The notes beneath the pieces were generated by a model. It saw nothing but the letters and a program-made list of their open reading frames with translations. It did not search any database and was not told the origin of the DNA. The position numbers and the translations under genes were made by a program. Positions 1-10,184 of a stretch of 64,000 bases of DNA are shown piece after piece. The stretch lies in NCBI RefSeq assembly GCF_020921035.1, contig NC_063157.1:23329015-23393014 (forward strand). Reading direction: 5' to 3'. Each line of letters begins with the position of its first letter. Position 1 is the first letter of the stretch. Source of the DNA: Rhodamnia argentea (taxonomy: Eukaryota > Streptophyta > Magnoliopsida > Myrtales > Myrtaceae).

Positions 1-205
1 AAGGGAAGATGATGAAGGGAAGATAATGAAAAGAAGATGAAGAAGGGAAGATGATGAAGAGAAGATAATGAAGGGAAGATGAAAATGGAAGGTGAAGAAA
101 TGAAGATGAAGAAGGGAAGATGAAAATGGAAGGTGAAGAAATGAAGATGAAGAAGAGAAGATGAAGATGGAAGGTGAAGAAATGAAGGTGAAGAATGAAG
201 GATGA
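1..205. repeat. Purine-rich minisatellite
   Basis: The first 205 bases are almost pure A and G on the plus strand and repeat variants of a 9-15 base unit such as gaagatgaagaa and gggaagatgatgaa. They lie just upstream of a TATA box in what looks like the U3 part of an LTR. The array probably extends beyond the left window edge. Confidence 0.8.
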
Positions 206-216
206 AGAACTTTGCC

Positions 217-224
217 TATAAAAG
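217..224 (+). promoter_or_regulatory. TATA box of the LTR fragment
   Basis: The sequence 'cctataaaagagag' matches a plant TATA box and sits where an LTR promoter is expected, with a GA-rich leader downstream. The solo LTR has a comparable 'cctataagaag' near 57607. Whether it is still active cannot be told. Confidence 0.4.
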
Positions 225-1174
225 AGAGAGCTCTTGAGAAGAGTTTTAGAAGGGGGAAGTGGAAGAGAATTGAGAGAGAGAGTAGAAGAGAATTGAGAGA
301 GTTTTTTAGGAAGAGTGGAAGAGAATTGAGAGAGTTTTGAGAGAGTTTTTGAGAGGAATTTTTAGAAAGGAAAAAGAGAGTTCTTGAGAAAAATCAGAAG
401 AGAAAATTCGAGAGTGAAGAAAAGTGTTTTAGTCGAGCATCATCTTCGACGAGTCCCGACACATATTTCGCCCCTCGCAACCCAACAAGGCCATTGCTTG
501 CCATTTTCGACGACAGCCTTGTTCTTCCAGCTCCGAGATCTTGAAGGGAACTATAACGTGTATGTGAGTAAGATTTTGTGTAATAGAAGGTAATCCTTTC
601 CATCTCGATCTACAAAAATGTAATCGTTTGGTTTGAATATTTGTTTGTTTATTTTAGACATGCCACGTGTTTCAAATTTTAGCATTATTACATGTTAATT
701 TATTTTTATAAATACTCGTGATTGGCTGCATTTTCTTTCTTTCTAAATCACCCATGGTGTATATCGTACAAAGTTCAATGTTTTACATCCCCATAAAAAA
801 GAAGAAAAAACCAAAAAAATTGCATCTTTGAATTTCGAGTAAAATCCATCAAAATTGCCAAATCAAATATTTTTCATGAAAATGGTACCGAAAGGGCGTT
901 AGAGAAATCTGACGTAACCAAATCCCCGAATTCAAAATCTCTGGTTCGCGGAAATAAGATAGTTTTCTCCCGCTATTTTATTTAGGTTTCTAATCAACCT
1001 ACCGAAAATGATTAGTGGCGACTCCAAATTCAAATCACATTGCATGTTAATTATTTGAACCTTAAGTTGCGATTTGGTATGGACTTGGGAGAGTCCGAGT
1101 TAGGTTAGTTAATTAATTAACCTGATAATCCATTAGCCCGAAAATTAACTTGTTTATTTTTTTAGGTCGCGACA

Positions 1175-2500
1175 TACATAGGGCTGAAACAGTTGGTACT
1201 ACCCAAACCGGCGAGACCATACTTGTTGATGGAAGTAATGTGCCTAATACGACAGCTTTTAGATATGTTTCTCTAACTCTTAATCAATTGAATGGGGGAA
1301 AAGTACACTAGAAATGCCATAACTGTTGTACAGCATTCACTTGAATGTCATAACTTTCAAAATATTCATTTAAGTGCTATAACTTTCAAAAATCATTCAC
1401 TTGAGTTCCATGTTGACGTGACAGCCGGAAAGGCTAACGTGGCAGCCGGAAAGCCGACGTGGTTCGCGGGAAAGATGACATAGCATGCCGGAAAGCCGAC
1501 GTGGCACGCACGGAAAAGTTACTGTAGCACTCAAGTGAACGATTTTTTAAAGTTATGGCACCTAAGTGAATGTTTTGAAAGTTATGGCACTCAAGTGAAT
1601 GTCGTACACAAGTTATGGCACTCATGGTGTACTTATCCTATTGAATAGAGGAAATGATTTAAGCCAAGTGATCCCACTACTAGTGAGGATTTTGTCAAGG
1701 CTTGAATATCCCATATACCCTGAACCTAGGGGGGCAAGAAAGGGTGTCAACTTGCAAATCCTGATCAAGTGGTCGAGCTTGTATTACTACAATTAGGTGC
1801 CGATAGAGGAATGGTCAGGCCAATATATAGGAAGTCACATCCTAATTGGGTTGGCACCATATATTACCGAAGAAAATTCGTGATTCCTGACTTCATTGTT
1901 TATACTAGTGAAGATGACCAACCCACCGTCGAACACAATTGTCGATTTATTGCCTAATGTGGAGAGGCAACAAGAAATGAATTCTTAAGGCTTAGGTGTA
2001 TTCAATTCTTCTTTATCAGAAATGGCCTTTACTTGGTGTATAAATTTATCTTCTAATTCAATCTATACTTGGCCTAAGATGGAAAGACAGTTTCATTCTC
2101 AATTTTATAGAATGATACCTGAAGTATGTATTACTGATTTGGCCAGGTGATGAATCAATCAATTAGTTTGTTGCTTGATTTAAGAGGCCTAAGAATTGAT
2201 GCCTTACTTTACTCTTAGAGAAAGTATTCACAAAATTAGCTATCACTGAATTGAAATTCAATCTTAGAAAAAAAATTCGAAGGTCAATTTTATTTTTTTT
2301 CGATTTATTCCAATTAGCAACATGAGTGTCTAAATATGAGTGATTAATTAATGACAGATACAGAGGACGACATGAAGACTTGTGCCTTTCATGGAAAAAT
2401 ATGAGCTATGTGATTAATCAAACCAAGAGAAAATTCTGCAAGAGAAAATTAAATTTGTCGATGACAAGGGGGCACAAGATGGCTCTTGATCATTTAATTT
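1175..2500 (+). pseudogene. Degenerate Ty3/gypsy gag relic
   Basis: Translated pieces match the retrotransposon gag domain, for example NWVGTIYYRRKFVIPDF and SEDDQPTVEHNCRFIA (about 1840-1955), then ERQFHSQFYR and PEVCITDLAR (about 2080-2150), and KKFEG (about 2265-2283). The reading frame is broken by several stops and shifts, and a MITE is inserted at 1294-1639. No protease, reverse transcriptase or integrase follows, so the element is truncated after gag. The gag assignment rests on recognising conserved phrases of plant gypsy polyproteins. It cannot make a working protein. Confidence 0.65.
1294..1639. mobile_element. Foldback MITE inserted in gypsy relic
   Basis: The ends form a long inverted repeat of about 105 bases each: the left arm carries 'aagtacac', 'gccataact' and repeated 'cataactttcaaa' phrases, and the right arm is their reverse complement. 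The middle is a GC-rich run with tandem 'ccggaaagccgacgtggc' units. The 7-base sequence ATTGAAT occurs directly on both sides (1287-1293 and 1640-1646), as expected for a target site duplication of 7-8 bases (hAT-like or similar). There is no coding capacity, so it is non-autonomous. A diverged half-copy occurs near 12716-12800. Confidence 0.8.
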
Positions 2501-2854
2501 AAGGAATTGAATGAATGATGAATCATTCAATTCTTTTAAAGGGAGCGTTTGTTTGTACCAAAAGAAAGATGAATTTTTTGTTATTATCGACATATGATAG
2601 ATAATATGTTGTCAACATTCAATTCTTTTATGGAAGCGCTATTTCCACTCCTTATATGACTAAAACACTCCCATTTATATTAAAAAGACAAATTTTCCCT
2701 TGATTTTTTTATTGCAGTTTAAAATGTTGGCCCCGCTCCTTTTTTTTCTATTCAGGATAGTTACCATTATTAAGCATTTGACATGTTATGTTCTTTAGTG
2801 TACTAAAGGAAATGCATTCACATATATTCCTATAATGTTTTACTTGCTCTTTCT

Positions 2855-2950
2855 AAATTATCAAAAAGAAATTCTCTGATACGTAGAGACTTTTTCAGTT
2901 TTATACTATTTCAGATAATTTCTTTTTGATAATTTAAAAAGTCTCTATGT
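2855..2950. repeat. Compound hairpin
   Basis: Two inverted repeats interleave: 2855-2879 pairs with 2911-2935 (24 of 25 bases, core 'attatcaaaaagaaatt'), and 2880-2895 ('tacgtagagacttttt') pairs with about 2935-2950 ('aaaaagtctctatgta'). Both cannot form at once as simple stems. It may be the remnant of a small foldback element. Confidence 0.6.
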
Positions 2951-3459
2951 ATAAGAACTTATTATTTTTCTGTCCCTCTTATCCCAAAAGCTCACTACCG
3001 TGGTGAACTTTTCGTTAATTTTCTTACTCTAACATATATATCAAATCTCTTTATTTACTATATCAAAGAATTTATCTTATTTCCTTACTCAATTGGTGAG
3101 ATACTTTTACACAGAGCATATAAAAAGTTAGAGGAATATATAGGAGTACACTAAATACATTATGCACAATGAGGTATTTTGAATTTTTTTGTAAACAGCT
3201 CTTAGATTATCTTAATTTTTGTTAATCCAAAATAATGACATTTCATTGGAAACTTACAATGTTTTGATTTAATTAAATTTAATCTAGTTAACAATTTATC
3301 CATAAATTTGATGGACAAAGTAGGAAAGAACTAGATTTCTTGGAAATTGGCGAAACAAATTCTTATGGAAGTAATATCTCACAATAATAAAATAAACATA
3401 GTGCCTTTGATATAAATAAAAATCTACAATAAACAAAAACTAAACATATGAAATTTCTA

Positions 3460-3644
3460 GCCAATGGGGCGTTGGACGAGTTGATGAGACGTCTAGGCCT
3501 TAGACAGTTAAACCGATGATGTCCCAGGTTCAACTCCCAGCGACCATGTCTTAGGGAACTTACCCGGTGGTATTGGCAAAACTCACACCACCCGGAGGAA
3601 TAGTCCATTGCACATAGGAAACCTCAATTATAAAATAAAAAAAA
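3460..3644 (+). mobile_element. tRNA-derived SINE with target duplication
   Basis: The element holds a pol III box B-like motif 'ggttcaactcc' (about 3528-3538) after a tRNA-like 5' part and ends in an A-rich tail. It is flanked by 16-base direct repeats with two mismatches: 3444-3459 'acatatgaaatttcta' and 3645-3660 'acatacgaaattccta'. Length (about 185 bases), box B and A-tail fit a plant SINE. The family name is not known to me. Confidence 0.75.
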
Positions 3645-3660
3645 ACATACGAAATTCCTA

Positions 3661-4160
3661 AATATGGTAGGTAGATTCCACATAGATAGAGGAAAACTAA
3701 AAAAATGGAAAGTAAATAAATTTGGGACCGCCAATTTAAATTGCAATTGGATAAGAGAGGGTGATTTTATATTTTTGATAAAAAAAAATTGGGTGGATTT
3801 AGTCATGTAAGGAGTGGAAATAGCACCACCCTTCTTTTAAAGGAGGCATTTGTTTGCACAAAAGTATGATAAATTTTTTGTTATCATGGACATATCATTC
3901 ACCAAAAAACCCAAGGGGGACGGCTGCCCCCATAGATCCACTCTTTTTCCTATTCAAAAATTAGCCCTTTGTCTCTGTGTTTTCACATGAGAATTCTTTG
4001 CAACTTGTCCCCTTCCGGGTGGGAACTCCTTCGGGACAAAACCGAAACTCATCTTTCTTGAAAAGTGGAAGGAAAAAAAGCTGCTTCATTAAGAAATTCA
4101 AAAATTATATTAGAAAAGGGCCCTACTATGAAAAAAAAAAAAAAAAAAACAAGGCTGGAA
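3661..4160. other. AT-rich intergenic DNA
   Basis: Apart from the repeat arms at 3790-3895 this stretch holds only AT-rich unique-looking sequence and a 20-base poly-A run (about 4130-4149). No supported gene is seen. Confidence 0.5.
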
Positions 4161-5040
4161 TCTACGGATGCTAGTACAATTGACCTTGCACGTAGCCAAA
4201 TACCCCGGCTGCACCTGCTGCTCAAGGAATAAAGCCTCCATCTACCACGCCGGCTCAGGGGACACAGATCCACAACCTGACCTAATCAATGAGAGTATAG
4301 TTTGGTCATTAATGAATAGAACAATTGGTAACTGGAAGAAAATCGACAACTCGTCAATGAAGTCATTGACAATACACAACGTGACACAATCAACAAAAAT
4401 GTTGAAGTTAATCAATGAAGTCATGGATATCAACATCAAGCTATCGACAAGAGGATAATTGTTGCTTGGTTATTTTAACGCTATTTTAAGAATGTTTTAA
4501 CTTCCCGTAACCATTAAGAAGTTTTCTCTTTTTCAATAACCGTTTGTAACCTTTGTTTGTAACCTCCGTTTGTAACTTCTGTTTGTAACCTCCGTTGATA
4601 ACCATTGATCGTAGGCTTTAAATAGCGACAACATACTCTTTGGAGGCTCCCCAGCACAAAATCAGACAAAAGTACTATCTTTCAATATCATTACTTTCTT
4701 GCACTATGCTTTTATCTTCCAGACTCACATTACCAATGAAATTCTGTCGTGTTGCTAAGCCGTAGTTTCCAGATCCGTGTAGTCGATAAGTGCCGGCATT
4801 TATCTTTATCCTAGGTGTTGCATCGTCACTTAAATTCCGGCACAGCATCTTGGTGTTTTAAGCTTTGTCGTAAATTAAATTCCAGCATAATTTGTTTGTA
4901 CTTGATCATGTTATGAAAGTTCGTATGTTCCAAGCCTTGTCAGTGATTAATCCCGACTTGGTTTCTGCTTGTATAGTCCTGTTGAAATTGAAGTTGTTGA
5001 CTTCTTTAGTGCCTGTGATTTTTTATGTTCAGAGTAACCA
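4161..5040 (+). other. Promoter-like region with 13-bp tandem repeats, possible LTR or retroelement leader
   Basis: About 300 bases with short open frames (4168-4458) are followed by four to five copies of a 13-base unit 'gtttgtaacctcc' (4541-4603), then 'ctttaaatagcgac' (4617-4627), which resembles a TATA box and cap region. The layout (degraded coding tail, tandem enhancer-like repeats, TATA, leader) is what an LTR or a reverse-transcribing element leader would look like. No conserved domain was recognised, so the identity stays open. Confidence 0.3.
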
Positions 5041-5485
5041 CAGAAAATGTTGCCCGTTAATAAAAAATTGAAAAACGATTTTGGGCGAAAGATATTTCAT
5101 GGCCGGAGAAATTTATGCGAAAGAACAAGTCATATCTTAGATTAAGAAGAGCATTTAGATGGAACGATTGAAAAGTCAAAAAGATGTCTAAACAGTATTT
5201 GAATGTCAACATCCCTCGTATTTTTCCTAAGCAACATAAGAAAAAACACTCGATCGCATCGAGTTCAACGAAACTACTATTAAGTCAATTGTCCTCGTCC
5301 TTATTGAAGCCCGCCATGTGAGATCGACGAAAAACAAAAGGTTGTTGAATTTTCTCATCCAAATTCATAGTCAACGGAGCATCCGCCGGCCATTTTTGAA
5401 TAAAAGGGTGTTGATTGATTATGCTTGTGAAGTGGTCTCGTTTGGAATTCTTTCATTAACACCCTTCGTGTACACACAACATACC
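5041..5485. promoter_or_regulatory. Upstream region of first S28 gene
   Basis: This segment precedes the start codon at 5486. The frame is open upstream to about 5318 but contains no in-frame ATG there, so 5486 is the best start. A weak TATA-like 'gaataaaag' lies near 5398. No clear core promoter is visible. Confidence 0.3.
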
Positions 5486-8385
5486 ATGACTCTTTCTCGG
5501 CTTTCTTTCATCATCTCCTTCATTTTGTCCACAGCTTCGATTTCTGGACAGAAAATTTACAGTCCGACTCTGAGTCTACAACGCGAAGACATCTTCGGAG
5601 ACCCAGAACATGCAGTGTCAGCATCCATAGCTAACGAATTTGAAACCTTCTTCTTCAACCAAACGCTCGATCATTTCAACTACAGACCCGAGAGCTATGC
5701 TACCTTCAAACAAAGATACTTGATCAACTCCAACTATTGGGCCGGCGCAAATTCTAGTGCGCCAATCTTCGTTTACCTCGGTGCCGAATCGCCAATCGAT
5801 GGAGCCACGACTATTATCGGGTTTCTGACAGATAATGCAGCTCAATTCAAAGCTTTATTAGTTTATATTGAGGTAACCCATTTGAATTCTACGTCCATGC
5901 ATGAATGTTCTTTCTGTCTAATTTCTGCTCTTAACCAATTAATTAAATTCTTCTTTTCTTGTGGGATTTTTTCTTGTCAGCATCGGTATTATGGTGAGTC
6001 AATCCCACTTGGGATGAGCTTCGAAGAAGCTCTCGGAGATGCAAATGTTCGTGGGTATTTTAGCTCGGCCCAAGCTTTGGCCGATTATGCAGCCATTATC
6101 TTGCACGTGAAGCAGAATTTGAAAGCCAGGGATTCTCCAGTTATTGTCGTGGGAGGATCATATGGAGGAAGTAAGTGCAATGGATGAATAATCTATCCAT
6201 TATGAAATGATAAGAAAGGGTTTCATGAGAAGTTTGACGGGTTTTGATATCCGTTCTCTGTTGACTATGTCAAAAACCAATGTTATGTGAAAATGATGTT
6301 ATTATTCAGCAATTATCATTTTATTCATTCGTTCAATCCTAAAAGCTAATGCGAATTTTAGTGCTTGCTTCGTGGTTCCGGCTAAAATATCCACACGTGG
6401 CCCTTGGAGCTCTGGCTTCGTCAGCTCCAATACTGTATTTTGAGGATATGACCCCGCAGGATGCTTACTACTCAGTGGTCACCAAGGATTTTAAGGTAAT
6501 TACACCTGTCACTTCTCTTCTTCTTTTTTGTTCTAATATTGGAGTGTGCGGCGCTTTTAAAGTATCGAAAGGATATCCATTAATTGACGCAGCATCCCTA
6601 TATTCCCATTTTACAGACACACGGTAAGTACATGGCATACATATTCTTGCTCCTAGGGGATGGCATCAATAGAATTCAAGTGTATAGTTATTAGTAACTG
6701 TACCTCAAGTGAGAAAGACATACAAACTTATCGCTTGAATAATCTTTTAGGATCTTGATATATATCCTTCGTTTAGCATTGTTTGTGTTGAACCATGGTC
6801 GTTTTGCACAGGAAGCTAGCGAGACTTGCTACCAAACTATAAGAGACTCGTGGTCAGAGATTGACAGAGTTGCTCAAGAGCCTAATGGCACTTCAAACTT
6901 GAGCAAGATGTTCAAGACTTGCAAGTATGTGGTCTGATGCATCATCGGTTATGTGCCTTAATACCGAAGTGCTATAGAGCATCCCCATCTGATTTCTCGA
7001 TTTAAGGGAGTTGAAATGATTCCATTTACCTTATGAGATCATGAACCTAAATCCGCACTCACTCTTCAGTTCGGTGTGAAGTTTCATGATCGTCGAGGCT
7101 AAATTGAGTCATTGAAAATGTGTGTGAATGTTAATTTGTTAAAGGGGACACAATCAATCGGAGATTAACTATTGCTTTTCTTTGCTTGTGGACGCAGGCC
7201 TTTAGAGAGTGGAGATGAGGTGAAGAGCTACTTGAAATTGTTGTACGCGAGAGCAGCTCAATACAATGATCCACCAAGATATCCAGTGACCCAGATATGC
7301 AGCGGCATTGATGGAGCAAATACTAGCGAAAATGGCATTCTTGGCAAAATATTTGCAGGCGTCGTCGCCTATAACGGGAGCTCCACATGCTACGTCAATC
7401 CTCCCACTAATGTTTCTCAAACTAGCTTGGGTTGGAGGTGGCAGGTACGGTACTCTACACCATCATCTGTAGGCATTAGCGGAGCCCCGATGGGTCTAGA
7501 GTAATTGCACCGTCCCTCCCTGGAAAACTTCCACGTAAAATTGTGTAGTGTGTAAGTAAACTTACAACTACTAAAAGGGGGATTTGCTTGCAGAGATGCA
7601 GCGAAATGGCAATGCCCATAGGCATCACAAGCAATTCTATGTTCCAACCACAACCTTTCATCTTGAGCAACTTCACTGACGGATGCAACTACCAATTCGG
7701 GGTCGTGCCTCGCGCGCATTGGGTCACTACGTACTACGGTGGTCATGTATGATTTCAAGCGGCTCTTGGAAAATACATGTTTGGCTATTGTTTTGATCAG
7801 TAAATCAGACTGGTTTCTATGCATGAAATTCCCAGCGACCGTTACCATCGTTGGCCTCTACCTTTTGTTGTTGTTGCAGGATATAGAACTCATTCTTCGA
7901 AGATTCGGTAGCAACATTATTTTCTCAAATGGACTTCGAGATCCTTGGAGTACCGCCGGGTAGAAAAACCTATATGCTTATATCATACATCTCAAGGATT
8001 AAAATTTTACTTTAGCTAATCACGCTTAACAATATCTCTTTTTTTCAAATTTAGGGTCCTGAAAAACATTTCAGAGAGTATCGTTGCTATCTTTACAGAG
8101 AAAGGTACATAACCGGGTGATTGATTTTTTGTTTGTGGCTTGTCTCACATACCCGTGAATCACACAAGAGAAGAACAATATCGATGCATGTTAAATAAAA
8201 GTTTCAGTGGGTCTTGAATTCTTCAATCAGTGAGTATATGCTTTGCAGGTTCCCATTGTTTGGATATACTTGTGGAGAAGCAAACTGATCCAGACTGGTT
8301 GGTCTTGCAGCGAAAAGCTGAAGTAGAGATTATAAAAGGGTGGATAGCCAAATATTATGCCGATCTTCTTGCTTTCAAACAATGA
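5486..8385 (+). CDS. Serine carboxypeptidase S28 family protein (lysosomal Pro-X carboxypeptidase-like), copy 1
   Basis: Nine exons join in phase: 5486-5872, 5981-6170, 6362-6495, 6812-6924, 7198-7444, 7594-7746, 7880-7959, 8055-8104, 8249-8385, giving 496 residues, the usual family length. S28 enzymes remove residues after a C-terminal-side proline and act in the vacuole or extracellular space. An N-terminal hydrophobic signal peptide ([16 protein letters not shown]) is followed by the family phrase [14 protein letters not shown]. The catalytic triad is visible: Ser189 in GGSYGG, Asp429 in SNGLRDPW and His454 in GSHCLDI. The form of the His motif resembles Arabidopsis At5g22860 more than the GAHH form of other members (from memory). 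Residues at exon 6 start read RCSEM where copy 2 has TCSEM. It is paralogous to the gene at 15109-18127 in the same orientation and with identical intron phases. It looks intact; substrate is inferred from family only. Confidence 0.92.
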
Positions 8386-8690
8386 TATGAAGAGTTGTTA
8401 TCGCCATAAATATGGATCGTGAATTGGTTCGGGAAGGCCATTTCAGTGACAGATGGGAACACAAGAATAAGGCCTATGTATCTCACCATAAAGTTATCCT
8501 TGTATTTCATTGCTCCATTAGAACGAGCTCTTAAGTGAATTAAAATGACTTCACCCAATATTTCATTTGAGCCATGTGCGTAGTTCGTAACAAGCTTCCA
8601 GTTAATTGACCCCCATTTAAAACTGCTGGTCTTTTTTATTTATTAAGCATAGACTTTCATTTTATTTCGACTTTCATATTTGTGGCATGG
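8386..8690. other. 3' flank of S28 copy 1
   Basis: Probable 3' untranslated and flanking sequence. Nothing else is recognised; an AT-rich run ends it before a repeat starts near 8695. Confidence 0.4.
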
Positions 8691-8694
8691 GTTT

Positions 8695-9114
8695 ATTGAC
8701 CCACATTCAATGGAAAAATTTCCAGAAAAGTCCTAAACCTATTTAATTTTTGCCAATTCAATCTTAAATCTTTCAATTGTGTCAATTGAGTTCTAAACCT
8801 TTTCACATTTTGTCAATTTAGTCCATTCAGCTAATTTTGACCGATAGATGCTGACGTGGCGATCTAGTTAGTGCCGATTGTCTTATGTGTCATACCCGCA
8901 ATCAGCTTACTTTTTATATATTTTTTTACTTTTTTTTTCCTTTTTGCCGGTGGCCAATCTCAAGCAATGGCCAGAGAGGGCTAAGCGAGGGTCGTCGTCG
9001 TCGATCACCGGCAAGGGATGGCCTTGCCTAACCCTACCCAAACAAGGTCGCCCTTGTGTGATCAAGTGAGGCTCGCCCTCACCAGCCACTAGTAAGGCCG
9101 GCTCTCGCCGGATC
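8695..9114. mobile_element. One-armed foldback-type element with GC-rich core
   Basis: The left part has the phrases 'agtcctaaac', 'caattgagttctaaacc' and 'tgctgacgtggc' that also occur in the foldback elements at 22717-23052 and 49570-49935. It is followed by a GC-rich core with 'ctaagcgagggtcg' and 'gaggctcgccctcacc'. The matching right arm is not present; instead an S28 exon fragment begins at 9115. The element is therefore truncated or joined to that fragment. Confidence 0.5.
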
Positions 9115-9276
9115 TCCTTGAAAACATTGTATTGGAGAGCAATTCAATATGATGATCCACCAAGTTATCTAGTAACAACGATATGCAACATCATTGAGGG
9201 AGCAAATGCTACTAAAAATGGCATTATTGGCAAACTATTTGTAGGCATTATCGCCTATAACATGAACTTGTTGTAG
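9115..9276 (+). pseudogene. Fragment of a third S28 carboxypeptidase (exon 5 only)
   Basis: The frame from 9115 reads LKTLYWRAIQYDDPPSYLV and, after a few residues, GANATKNGIIGKLF before a stop at 9274-9276. It aligns base by base with exon 5 of the gene at 5486-8385 ([33 protein letters not shown]). No other S28 exon is found nearby, and the upstream edge abuts a transposon core. It is therefore a relic of a third paralog or a transposon-carried exon. No function is expected. Confidence 0.88.
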
Positions 9277-9449
9277 CTAGCAGTATCACCTAGAAGGGAG
9301 TGAATATGCGATTTTAAAAAACTTGATAAACTAATGTGGAATTTAAGCTCTCAAGTTCGGAACCAAATTAGAGTCCGAATAGAAATAGTGTTGTAGTCAG
9401 ATTCACGCGTGTGCGATAAACTATCAGATACGAGAAGTAAGAGTTAAGA
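9277..9449. other. Short spacer before TRIM element
   Basis: No gene or repeat recognised; sequence is unremarkable. Confidence 0.4.
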
Positions 9450-10120
9450 TATAACGGACTGGGCCCACCACGCTTCCGTTGTGCCACTTTGCAAGATATT
9501 GTCCGCTTTGGAGTGCAGCACAAGGCTCGCCAACTCCTCATGGTTTTGTTTCTCCAAGGGTCGCCCATACGGCTCCCTCAAAACGCATCTTGCAAGTTTA
9601 GGAGGACCCAACACATATAAACCATCCCAAGATCTTCTCCCTAAGTAATGTGGGACAAAGAGCCGTGCACACCCCCTCTCTTTGGGGATGTTACATACTC
9701 CTCCCCTTAGTGGCACGGCGTCCCCGTTGTGCCCCGAGCGGCACTAGTGAGCGGCCACTACGGTCCACACACATGCTATCGGGAGTTGGCTCTGATACCA
9801 ACCGTAACAGCCCGGGCCCACTACGTTTCCGTTGCGCTACTTGCAAGATATTGTTCGGTTTGGGCTTTGCAACCCGTACGATTTTGTTTCTCTGGGTACT
9901 TAGCCTAAAAAAGGCCTCATGCAAGTTAAATAGCCCCTAACCCCTTATAAACTAACCCAAGACTCCCCCTCTAGGCAATGTGGGACAAGGAGTACCATCC
10001 CCTTCATAGGATGTTACATACTCCCCCCTCAATGGCACGGCGTCCCCGCCGTGCCCTCGGCGGCACCAGCGAACGCCCATTACGGCCCCACATGCTATTG
10101 AGAGTCGGCTACGATACCAA
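9450..10120 (-). mobile_element. Tandem TRIM retrotransposon (two LTRs, two internal segments)
   Basis: Read on the minus strand, an LTR of about 216 bases starting TGTAACATCC (10018-9803) is followed by a primer binding site TTGGTATCAGAGCC (9801-9788), complementary to initiator tRNA-Met. A short internal segment ends in a purine tract (AAGGGGAGGAG) and a second LTR follows (9695-9450). A further internal segment with a degraded binding site (about 10120-10107) lies before the first LTR. So the order is internal, LTR, internal, LTR: a tandem array typical of TRIM elements, which have no coding capacity. Both LTRs share 'tgtcccacat' type phrases. The third LTR that should lie beyond 10120 is missing. 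Confidence 0.82.
9788..9801 (-). other. Primer binding site (initiator tRNA-Met)
   Basis: The minus strand reads TTGGTATCAGAGCC, the standard plant retrotransposon primer binding site complementary to the 3' end of initiator methionine tRNA. It directly follows the LTR end at about 9803, as it should. Confidence 0.8.
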
Positions 10121-10184
10121 CTATAATTCAATAATAATTCTTCCTTTTATTGAATTCGGGCAAATTACTGGTTTCGAATTTCCA

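Larger units (their letters stand above)
1..1174 (+). mobile_element. 3' part of a Ty3/gypsy-type LTR
   Basis: A TATA box (217-224) is followed by a GA-rich transcribed region. The last 290 bases (885-1174) closely resemble the end of the complete LTR at 57197-59645: both contain the phrases 'ccgaaagggcgttag', 'gattagtggcgactcc', 'gatttggtatggacttggg' and end in 'taggtcgcgaca'. From TATA box to end this copy is about 0.96 kb against about 2.04 kb in the other, so internal deletion or subfamily divergence is likely. The 5' boundary is outside the window or lost. A gag relic follows downstream, which suggests the 5' LTR of a dead element, but I could not identify a primer binding site right after it. 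Confidence 0.65.
2531..3895. repeat. Direct and inverted repeats flanking AT-rich DNA
   Basis: A 65-base segment starting 'ttcttttaaagggagcg' at 2531-2595 recurs in the same orientation at 3831-3895. In addition 2638-2672 ('atttccactccttatatgacta') is repeated inverted at 3790-3823 ('tagtcatgtaaggagtggaaat'). The motif 'gggagcgtttgttt' resembles ends of plant MITEs. This suggests one or two diverged elements with AT-rich filler. No gene is visible between 2500 and 3443. Confidence 0.5.
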